Part shown: piece by piece, positions 44,201 through 64,000 of the stretch | Layout: the number at the start of each line of letters is the position of its first letter | How positions within the stretch are numbered: position 1 is the first letter of the stretch | Source of the DNA: Corallococcus macrosporus DSM 14697 | GTDB taxonomy: Bacteria; Myxococcota; Myxococcia; Myxococcales; Myxococcaceae | Reading direction: 5' to 3' | Length of the DNA stretch: 64,000 nt | NCBI RefSeq assembly: GCF_002305895.1 | Contig: NZ_CP022203.1 | Span: 5,372,501 to 5,436,500 of the forward strand | Position numbers and translations under genes: made by a program | Notes under the pieces: generated by a model | The model's input: only the letters and a program-made list of their open reading frames with translations | What the model was told of the DNA's origin: nothing | The model's database searches: none

Positions 44201-46492
44201 GGCCTCAAGCAGGTGCTGTGGGAGGCGTTCGAGCACCAGGACCATCCCTTCGCGTTGCTCATCAAGCGCCTGGGCCTGCCGCGCAGCACGAGCCACACGC
44301 CGCTCGTCAGCGTCACCTTCAACGTGGAGCGCCCGCTGGGGAGCCTCCAGATGGAAGGCCTGCGGACGCACTTCCTCCCGCAGCCCGTGCGCTACGCCGC
44401 CTTCGACCTGAGCCTGAACGTCATCGACGCCGAGGACGGGCTCGTCCTCGACTTCGACTACAACACCGACCTGTTCGAGGCCCAGACGCTGGCCCGCTGG
44501 GCCCAGGGCTTCCGCACGCTGCTGACGGGCGCGCTCAAGCAGCCGGAGGCGCGCGTGGCCGACCTGCCGATGCTCACCCCCGGCGAGCGCCGCAAGGTGC
44601 TGGTGGCGTGGAACCAGAACCAGGTGGGCTACCGGGAGGACCTGCTCACCCACCAGTTCATCGAGCAGCAGGCCGCCGCGCGTCCCGGCGCGCACGCCGT
44701 GGAGCTGGACGGACAGGCCATCACCTACGCGGACTTCAACCGGCGCGCGAACCAGCTCGCGCACCACCTGCGCGGCCTGGGCGTCGGGCCGGGGGTGCTG
44801 GTGGGCGCGTTCATCGACCGCTCCCCCGAGATGCTGGTGACGCTGCTGGCCATCCTCAAGGCCGGTGGCGCCTACGTGCCGCTGGACCCGGCGCACCCGG
44901 CGGAGCGGCTGCGCTTCCTGCTGGATGACGCGCGCGTGGCGGTGCTGGTGACGAAGCAGTCCCTGGCGGAGCGGCTGCCCGCGCACACCGCGAAGGTCGT
45001 CCACCTGGACACGGACGCCGTCACGCTGGCGTCCCGCTCCACGGAGAACCTGCCCGACGCGGCGACGGCCACGTCTCCGGCCTACGTCATCTACACGTCC
45101 GGCTCCACGGGTGAACCCAAGGGCGTCGTCATTGCCCACGGGCAGATGGCGGTCCACTTCCAGGACATGCGGCTCCACTTCGAGCTGACCGAGCGAGACC
45201 GCGTGTTGCAGTTCGCCTCGTTCAACTTCGACGCGTCCCTGGAGCAGATCCTCCCCACGCTCATGACGGGCGCCACGCTCGTCCTCCGCGGCAACCAGGT
45301 CTGGACGCCCGAGGAGCTGGCCCGCCGCGTCGTCGAGCAGCGGCTGTCGGTGATGAACTTCCCCACCGCGTACTGGCAGCAGCTCACGCAGAGCTGGGCC
45401 GAAGCACCACCGGCCCTCGGCGCGCACGACTTGCGGCTGGTCATCATCGGCGGCGACACCGTGCTGCCCAAGGTGCTGGAGCTGTGGCAGCGCGGCCCGC
45501 TGGGCAACGTGCGCACGCTGAACGCCTACGGGCCCACCGAGACGCTCATCACCGCCACCACCTTCGACATCCCCAAGGGGTGGAGCGCCCCGCGCGTCCC
45601 CATTGGCCGGCCGCTGGCGAACCGGCCCTGCTACGTGCTGGACCGGCACGGCGCGCCCGTGCCCATCGGCGTGGCGGGAGAGCTGCACATCGGCGGGCCG
45701 CTGGTGGCGGCTGGCTATCTGAACCGCCCGGAGCTCACGGCCCAGCGCTTCGTGCCGGACCCGTTCAGCGACGACCCGGCGGCGCGGCTCTACCGGACCG
45801 GAGACCAGGTCCGCCACCGGCCGGACGGCACCCTCGAGTTCCTGGGCCGCGCCGACCACCAGGTGAAGGTGCGCGGCTTCCGCATCGAGCTCGGGGAGAT
45901 TGAGTCCGCGCTGAGCGCGCACGAGCACGTCCAGGAGGTCGTCGTCACCGTCCGCGAGGAGCCCGGCGCGCTGGCCGGACACGACAAGCGCCTGGTGGCC
46001 TACGTGGTGCCCTCCGCGAACGCCAGCGTGACGCCCGCCGCGCTGCGCCAGTTCCTGCTGGAGAAGCTGCCGGACTACATGGTCCCCGCCTTCTTCGTGC
46101 GCCTGGAGGCGATGCCGCTCACCGCCAGCGGGAAGCTGGACCGCAAGGCGCTGCCCGCGCCCGACCCGGAGGCCAGCGCGCCCACGCGCCCCTTCGTCGC
46201 GCCGCGCACCCCCACCGAGCAGACGCTGGCGGAGGTGTGGATGAAGGCCCTGCGCCTGACTCGCGTGGGCATCCACGACGACTTCTTCGAGCTGGGCGGC
46301 GACTCGCTGCTGGCCACGCAGGTGGCTTCGCGGCTGCGCGACGCGCTCAAGGTGGAGCTGCCGCTGGAGCGGCTCTTCAAGCAGACGACCATCGCCGGCC
46401 TCGCGGAGCACGTGGACACCGTCCTGTGGGCGTCCCGCACGGCGGAAGACACCAGCGTCAACGGCGCGAGCCGGGAAGAGGGGGAGCTGTGA
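38249..46492 (+). CDS. Hybrid PKS-NRPS: ACP-KS-AT-ACP-aminotransferase-C-A-PCP
   Basis: 2747 residues. A loading ACP (YGLTS, Ser61) comes first, then a KS with VDTACSSS (Cys289), His424 and His464. The AT has GHSVGE (Ser741) and HAFH (840-843), which indicates malonyl-CoA. A second ACP (GADSL, Ser1055) and a long Ala/Pro linker follow. Next is a PLP aminotransferase (about 1235-1660; Lys1489 in TYGKVLGGG) of the GSA-like AMT type in mycosubtilin MycA and microcystin McyE. Then come a C domain (HHVAVDG near 1808), an A domain (code by eye D-A-E-N-I-G-A-I-T) and a PCP (GGDSL, Ser2686). There is no KR or DH, so the beta-keto group is passed to the aminotransferase. The product is a beta-amino acyl-aminoacyl thioester. 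It is coupled to the next gene by a GTGA overlap. Confidence 0.95.
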   Translation: MKPSSGVVQAPVDSPLVSGGPGARTRGEIEAWLRNYVAEAARLAPAEVDSQEPFVRYGLTSKDAVFLSGELADWLGREVSPTIVWEHPTIDALSQALGNDAAPARHAAETPAPEAAHDDAIAVTALGCRFPGAPTPEAFWALLQRGGDAITEVPADRWDAARFYAPDPTTPATMNTRWGGFIEDVGAFDPLFFGISPREAVRMDPQQRLLLEVAWEALERAGQAPQGLQGSRTGVFVGISTSDYAQRQFGDRALLDAYAGTGNAHSIAANRLSYVLGLRGPSMAVDTACSSSLVAVHLACQSLRGRECDLALAGGVNLILSPELTIAFSQAGMMAADGRCKTFDASADGYVRSEGCGVVVLQRLSDARASGAPILAVIRGSAVNHDGLSNGLTAPSGAAQQDVIQQALRQARLSPEQVGYVEAHGTGTPLGDPIELAALKTVLSPGRSATQRCFIGSAKSNIGHLEAAAGIAGLMKAVLALGHGEIPPQVHLRTLNPHIALDPERFQIPTRPEPWPQAPGARVAGVSAFGFGGTNAHVILSEPPPRPAQTPRAPERGSHVLTLSARSDAALRRMARQYQEHLSLPDAPALAEVCFTANTGRNVWPHRLALTAGSTAELASRLESFANGHATPGAHHGEVQRGATPRIIFLYPGQGTQYPGMGRQLFDSAPVFREALERCDEFLRPHLDVPLLSVLFPTTDATAQLIHQTRYTQPALFALGHALTELWRSWGVTPDAVMGHSVGEFTAAHAAGALGLEEALALLATRGRLIQALPQNGAMAAILADEATVRAALEGERMLDVAAINGPRHVVISGERDALLRVTTSLQAQGVESRPLTVSHAFHSPLLEPMLDGFEQVARVLPARAPHLPLISNLTGERMTQAPDAAYWRRHARAPVQFFKSLQTLTHAGPALFIELGPHDTLLGMAKRCAPDSASLWLPSLRRQHDAWETLLGSLGALHTRGVSISWSAVEAPHSRRRVPLPTYPFERQTYLLDSTLPSPAHGPTMMTQTSATAPVVSRQERILAELRAMVALLLQAPPEKLDPRLSFLEMGADSLVLLDAIRNVEKRFGIKLAIRQLFEELTTLEALASHLDQALPASFTLSPAPRPAVAVAAPASVSVPAVTGAPAANTLAAPVGSAVEQLIQQQLQLMAQQLALLGGRPAAPLPVAAPEAPAPVPKAAPSAPAKAGGTSPFGAGPKSGTPERALPEAQQRHLDGHIAKYTARTKRSKEAAIRYRSKWSDVRWLMNFRPELKEVCYPIVSVRSKGSRIWDADGNEYIDFSMGFGVHLFGHNPPFIVEALQRRLAEGMELGPQSDLGGRAAELLCELTGMKRVTFCNSGTEAVMTALRLARAATGRTKIVMFTGSYHGHSDGTLVVGRMLNGEPQSLPMAAGVSPKVVEDVLVLPYGEERTLELIREHLHELAGVLVEPVQSRRPNLQPRAFLQALRELTRDAGVPLIFDEIITGFRLHPGGAQAWYGIEADLVTYGKVLGGGLAIGAVADRGGFVDRIDGGDWSYGDASYPAVETTFSAGTFCKHPLTMATTLATLEHLKAQGPALQEELGRRAAGLAARLNALFQREQAPIETVHCGSVLRFSAAGNTSYLYQSLEMDLFFSHLIQRGIYVWEGRTCMLSTAHSDEDFDAIVRAASETVADMRAGGFWPRGTPSEPLRAEPRTLPMTEAQRQLWVLAQMSPGGSISYNLSMSLRLDGALQREALERAVQHVVDRHEALRLHVHASGEEQTAAASLALPLPLLDLSATPAPEQPQRLAAWYEQESTTPFDLHQGPPFRVHLLKLGAREHVFVLTAHHVAVDGWSLGVVVREIAARYTELLGGKSPPQPPAMQWGDYVQWLQQQTGTKEQAAHERFWLSRRVETLPALELPTDFGRPAHRSHRGARETLRLDGATTQALREAAAQQQSTLFMLLLSVYTTFLHRLTGQDDVLVGIPTAGRGLEGSEGLVGYCSHLLPIASHVQGEQPFTEHLQGLKQVLWEAFEHQDHPFALLIKRLGLPRSTSHTPLVSVTFNVERPLGSLQMEGLRTHFLPQPVRYAAFDLSLNVIDAEDGLVLDFDYNTDLFEAQTLARWAQGFRTLLTGALKQPEARVADLPMLTPGERRKVLVAWNQNQVGYREDLLTHQFIEQQAAARPGAHAVELDGQAITYADFNRRANQLAHHLRGLGVGPGVLVGAFIDRSPEMLVTLLAILKAGGAYVPLDPAHPAERLRFLLDDARVAVLVTKQSLAERLPAHTAKVVHLDTDAVTLASRSTENLPDAATATSPAYVIYTSGSTGEPKGVVIAHGQMAVHFQDMRLHFELTERDRVLQFASFNFDASLEQILPTLMTGATLVLRGNQVWTPEELARRVVEQRLSVMNFPTAYWQQLTQSWAEAPPALGAHDLRLVIIGGDTVLPKVLELWQRGPLGNVRTLNAYGPTETLITATTFDIPKGWSAPRVPIGRPLANRPCYVLDRHGAPVPIGVAGELHIGGPLVAAGYLNRPELTAQRFVPDPFSDDPAARLYRTGDQVRHRPDGTLEFLGRADHQVKVRGFRIELGEIESALSAHEHVQEVVVTVREEPGALAGHDKRLVAYVVPSANASVTPAALRQFLLEKLPDYMVPAFFVRLEAMPLTASGKLDRKALPAPDPEASAPTRPFVAPRTPTEQTLAEVWMKALRLTRVGIHDDFFELGGDSLLATQVASRLRDALKVELPLERLFKQTTIAGLAEHVDTVLWASRTAEDTSVNGASREEGEL

Positions 46493-49400
46493 ACGGTATC
46501 GACGGATTGCTGACCCGGCTGCGCAAGCACGACGTGCGCCTGTGGATGGAAGGCGAGCGCCTGCGCTTCAACGCGCCGCCGGGCGTGATGACGCCCGACC
46601 TGCTCGGGGAGCTGAAGTCCCACAAGGAGGAGCTGGTCTCCTTCCTCCAGCAGGTCGGCCAGTCGCTCCAGAGCGCCGCGGACCTCATCCCCGTGGCCCC
46701 GCGTGACGGGACGCTGCCGCTGTCCTCGGGGCAGCAGCGCATGTGGTTCCTGGAGCAGTTCCAGGGCCCCAGCGGCGCGTACAACATGCCCGCCGCGCTG
46801 CGACTCGAAGGCGCGCTGGACGTCGCGGCGCTCCAGCGGAGCCTGGACGAAATCGTCCGGCGTCACGAGGTGCTGCGCACCACCTATGGGCAGCAGCAGG
46901 GCCAGCCCTTCCAGAGCGTCCTGCCTCCCGCACCGGTGACGATGGCCGAGGTGGACCTGCAGCACCTGCCGGCCGATGCGCGGCTGGCGGAGGTCCGGCG
47001 GCGCGCGACGGAAGAAGCAGGCAGGCCCTTTGACCTGTCGCGCGACCTGCCCCTGCGCCTTGCCCTGTTGCGGCTGGAGCCCCGTGAGCACGTGCTGCTG
47101 CTCACGCTCCACCACGTCGCCTGCGACGGCTGGTCCCTGGGCGTCCTCATCCGGGAGCTGGCGGCGCTCTACCGCGCGTTCAGCACGGGTGAGCCGTCTC
47201 CCCTGCCCGAGCCGGCGCTTCAGTACAGCGACTTCGCGCGCTGGCAGCAGCAACGTGCCACCAACGGTGGCCTCCAGCCGCACCTCGCCTGGTGGCGCGA
47301 ATATCTGACGGGCGCCCCCGCGCTGCTGGAGCTGCCCACGGACCGGCCTCGTCCCGCCCACCAGCGGTTCCAGGGCGCGACGCACCGCTTCACCGTCCCG
47401 GCGGAGCTGACCGCCCGGCTCAAGCAGCGAAGCCGCGAGGCGGAGGCCACGCTGTTCATGACGCTGCTGTCCGCGTTCGGCGTGCTCCTGTCCCGGACGA
47501 GCCGGCAGGCGGACCTCGTCATCGGCACGCCCATCGCCAACCGCGTGCCCCAGACGGAGCCCCTCATCGGCCTCTTCGTCAACTCGTTGCCGCTGCGGCT
47601 CCAGGTGGACGGCGCGCGCCCGTTCTCCGAGCTGCTGGCGCGCGTGCGCCAGGACACGCTGAAGGCCTACGCCCACCAGACGCTGCCCTTCGAGCAACTG
47701 GTCGAGGCGCTCCAGCCGGCGCGCGACCCCAGCTACTCCCCGCTCTTCCAGGTGCTGTTCACGCTCCAGAACACACCGTCCGAGGTCCTCTCGCTCTCCG
47801 GGCTCACGCTGGAGCAGCTCGAGGTCGAGAGCGGCACCACCCAGTTCGACCTGTCCCTGTCGATGGCGGAGACGGCGCAGGGGCTGCTCAGCGAGCTGAA
47901 CTACAACACGGACTTGTTCGACGGCGTCACCATCGAGCGGATGTCCGGGCACCTGCTCACGCTGCTCGCGGGCATCGCGGAGACCCCCGCCCTGCCCGTG
48001 GCGGACCTGCCGCTGCTGACCGGCCCCGAGCGCCACCGGCTCCTCCGGGAGTGGAACGACACCGCGGTCGACCTGCCCCTGCCCGACAGCCTCCATGGCC
48101 TCTTCGAGCAGCAGGTCGCGCGGCGTCCGGACGCCACCGCCGCGCGCTTCGAGTCGCGCGCGGTGACCTACCGGGAGCTGGACGAACAGGCGAACCGGTT
48201 GGCGAACCGCCTGCGCCAGCTCGGCGTGGAGCCGGGACACCGCGTGGGCATCTTCCTGGAGCGCTCGCTGGAGCTGCTCGTGGGGCTGCTCGGCATCCTG
48301 AAGGCGGGCGCGGCGTACGTGCCGCTGGACCCGCTGTATCCACCGGACCGGCTGGCGCACATCCTGGACGACAGTGGCGTCTCGCTGCTGCTGACCGAGC
48401 CGGCGCTGGCCGCGCAGGTGCCCGCCTATCACGGCAAGCGCATGCTGCTGGCGGAGGCCGCTGGCGCTCCGGCGACGCGGCCCCAGGTGACGCTCGCGGG
48501 CTCGAACCTGGCCTACGTGCTCTACACCTCCGGCTCCACGGGCCGTCCCAAGGGCGTGGCCGTGCCGCACGCCGCGGTCGTCAACTTCATGGCGTCCATG
48601 CAGCGGGCGCCGGGGATGACGGAGCAGGACACGCTGTTCGCGGTGACGACGGTGGCCTTCGACATCTCCGTCCTCGAGCTCTTCCTGCCCCTGAGCGTGG
48701 GCGGCGGCGTCGTCATCGCCAGCCGCGAGACGGCCGTGGATGGCACCCGGCTGCTGCGCGCGCTGGCGGAGAGTGGCGCCTCGGTGATGCAGGCCACGCC
48801 CTCCACCTGGCGGATGCTGTTGACGCTGGGGTGGACGGGGAGTCCCTCGCTGAAGCTGCTCTGCGGTGGAGAGGCCCTGCCCTCCGAGCTCGTCGAGCCG
48901 CTGTGTGCGCGCGGTGCCTCGCTGTGGAACATGTACGGGCCCACCGAGACGACCATCTGGTCCACCACCGCGCGCCTGGAGCCGGGCGGGCGACTCACCC
49001 TGGGCCGCCCCATTGGCAACACGCAGGTGTACGTGCTGGACGCGGCCATGCACCCGGTGCCCATGGGCGTGACGGGCGCGCTGTACATCGGCGGGCACGG
49101 CGTGGCGCAGGGCTACCTCCACCGGCCGGACCTGACGGCGGAGCGCTTCGTGCCGGACCCCTTTGGCCAGACGCCGGGTGGCCGGCTCTATGCCACGGGC
49201 GACCTGGTGCGCGCGCTGCCCGACGGCACGCTGGAGTACCTGGGCCGCGGTGATGGGCAGGTGAAGCTGCGCGGCTTCCGCATCGAGCTGGGTGAGATTG
49301 AAGCCCGGCTGGCACAAGCCCCCGGCGTCCAGGAAGCCGCCGTGAAGCTGTGGGACGTGTCCGGCCACGCGGAGCTGGTCGCCTATGTGCGTGCCGACAC

Positions 49401-49923
49401 GGCGCCCGAAGCCCTGACGCTCCGCCAGCATCTGGCGGCCCACCTGCCGGCGTACATGGTGCCTGGCCACTTCGTGATGCTGGAGTCCTTCCCCCGGACG
49501 GCCAACGGCAAGCTGGACCGCAAGGCGCTCCCCGCGCCCTCGTCGAGCCAACGCGCGTCGGCGGCCTACGAGGCCCCGCGTACGCCCACCGAAGTCCAGC
49601 TCGCGGCCATCTGGCGCGACGTCCTGGCGGTGGAGCAGGTCGGCGCGCGCGACAGCTTCTTCGACCTGGGAGGCCAGTCGATGAAGGCCGTCCAGGTGGT
49701 GGCCCGCATCCAGGAGACCTGGAAGGTGGACGTGTCGCTCCGCGTGCTCTTCGAGCACCCCACGCTCGAAGCGCTGGCGAAGCACCTGGAGTCGCTCCAG
49801 CAGCCCGGCGCGCCCGCCGCTCCGCCGCCGCTGGTGGCCCGCCCCCGGCAGGCCCGCCGCGTCCAGGCAGCGACACGCGCCGAGCTGAACCTCCCTGACT
49901 CGACTTCATCGAAGAAGGAGTAG
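46489..49923 (+). CDS. NRPS module: docking-C-A-PCP, predicted Gly
   Basis: 1144 residues from GTG 46489, with GGGGGAG upstream and a 4-nt overlap with the first gene. A TubC-type N-terminal docking domain (residues 1-50, MNGIDGLLTRLRKHDVRLW) should receive the upstream PCP. A C domain follows (about 60-510, HHVACDG), then an A domain (about 525-1020, YTSGSTGRPKG) and a PCP with GGQS (Ser1064) instead of the usual GGDS or GGHS. The A-domain pocket read by eye against GrsA is D-I-L-Q-L-G-M-I-W, which matches the known glycine-type code. The Arg/Pro-rich C-terminal tail may dock to the next protein. Confidence 0.95.
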   Translation: MNGIDGLLTRLRKHDVRLWMEGERLRFNAPPGVMTPDLLGELKSHKEELVSFLQQVGQSLQSAADLIPVAPRDGTLPLSSGQQRMWFLEQFQGPSGAYNMPAALRLEGALDVAALQRSLDEIVRRHEVLRTTYGQQQGQPFQSVLPPAPVTMAEVDLQHLPADARLAEVRRRATEEAGRPFDLSRDLPLRLALLRLEPREHVLLLTLHHVACDGWSLGVLIRELAALYRAFSTGEPSPLPEPALQYSDFARWQQQRATNGGLQPHLAWWREYLTGAPALLELPTDRPRPAHQRFQGATHRFTVPAELTARLKQRSREAEATLFMTLLSAFGVLLSRTSRQADLVIGTPIANRVPQTEPLIGLFVNSLPLRLQVDGARPFSELLARVRQDTLKAYAHQTLPFEQLVEALQPARDPSYSPLFQVLFTLQNTPSEVLSLSGLTLEQLEVESGTTQFDLSLSMAETAQGLLSELNYNTDLFDGVTIERMSGHLLTLLAGIAETPALPVADLPLLTGPERHRLLREWNDTAVDLPLPDSLHGLFEQQVARRPDATAARFESRAVTYRELDEQANRLANRLRQLGVEPGHRVGIFLERSLELLVGLLGILKAGAAYVPLDPLYPPDRLAHILDDSGVSLLLTEPALAAQVPAYHGKRMLLAEAAGAPATRPQVTLAGSNLAYVLYTSGSTGRPKGVAVPHAAVVNFMASMQRAPGMTEQDTLFAVTTVAFDISVLELFLPLSVGGGVVIASRETAVDGTRLLRALAESGASVMQATPSTWRMLLTLGWTGSPSLKLLCGGEALPSELVEPLCARGASLWNMYGPTETTIWSTTARLEPGGRLTLGRPIGNTQVYVLDAAMHPVPMGVTGALYIGGHGVAQGYLHRPDLTAERFVPDPFGQTPGGRLYATGDLVRALPDGTLEYLGRGDGQVKLRGFRIELGEIEARLAQAPGVQEAAVKLWDVSGHAELVAYVRADTAPEALTLRQHLAAHLPAYMVPGHFVMLESFPRTANGKLDRKALPAPSSSQRASAAYEAPRTPTEVQLAAIWRDVLAVEQVGARDSFFDLGGQSMKAVQVVARIQETWKVDVSLRVLFEHPTLEALAKHLESLQQPGAPAAPPPLVARPRQARRVQAATRAELNLPDSTSSKKE

Positions 49924-50014
49924 CGCGCGGGCCCACGCCACGACCTGCCGTGGGCCGCTCCGCCGCTGCCCCGTTCCTCGCCTTCCCATCTCCGCCAGCC
50001 GGTTCTCCCCAGAC

Positions 50015-64000
<13,986 letters not shown>

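Overview
The window is very GC-rich, gene-dense bacterial chromosome. Several families point to a fruiting myxobacterium of the Myxococcaceae (Myxococcus or Corallococcus type): a DUSAM-domain protein, a DUF2381/TIGR02268 protein beside a membrane Ser/Thr kinase, tandem TIGR04563-type small proteins, and a large PKS/NRPS locus. The species cannot be named from sequence alone.

Layout. 1-5 kb: the C-terminus of an unknown gene, a strong bidirectional hairpin, ftsH and tilS (minus strand), a gene-poor stretch with an orphan terminator, and two tandem small ribbon-helix-helix-like genes, the second apparently frameshifted. 4.6-14.8 kb: an envelope block with a TonB-dependent receptor coupled to a 5'-nucleotidase C-terminal-domain protein, a ChaN-like protein, exported proteins, a coupled SDR/methyltransferase pair, a probable pseudokinase (DFG changed to HFG) and an XRE regulator. 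15-19.3 kb: a Myxococcus-specific accessory block with a transmembrane kinase, a DUF2381 protein, a Cys-rich lipoprotein plus DUSAM protein pair, an inverted remnant of that lipoprotein gene, and a 40-bp repeat present twice.

19.3-27.1 kb: a lysine 5,6-aminomutase catabolic operon (kamD, a secreted unknown, kamE, kal, kce), with starts and stops overlapping or nearly touching. It is divergent from an exported catalase/ankyrin pair, and kdd lies beyond that pair. The kamD/catalase intergenic region carries four ACCG-N6-CGGT palindromes that look like a shared operator array. 27-38 kb: mostly housekeeping and signalling genes (esterase, type-4 uracil-DNA glycosylase, thioesterase, coaBC, a Carboxypeptidase-regulatory-like repeat protein, a PP2C-cNMP fusion, an FHA protein), ending in a divergent arginine-deiminase-like enzyme.

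38.2-64.0 kb: three collinear megasynthase genes, the last running off the window. The order is ACP-KS-AT-ACP-aminotransferase-C-A-PCP, then docking-C-A-PCP, then C-A-PCP-C-A-PCP-C-A-PCP-E-C-A-(PCP). The logic is a beta-amino acyl lipopeptide line of mycosubtilin/iturin/microcystin type. By-eye adenylation codes suggest X-Gly-Thr-Asn-D-aromatic-Orn-like. No acyl-activating ligase, thioesterase or transporter for it is inside the window. I did not recognise the product; it is the best candidate for an undescribed system here.
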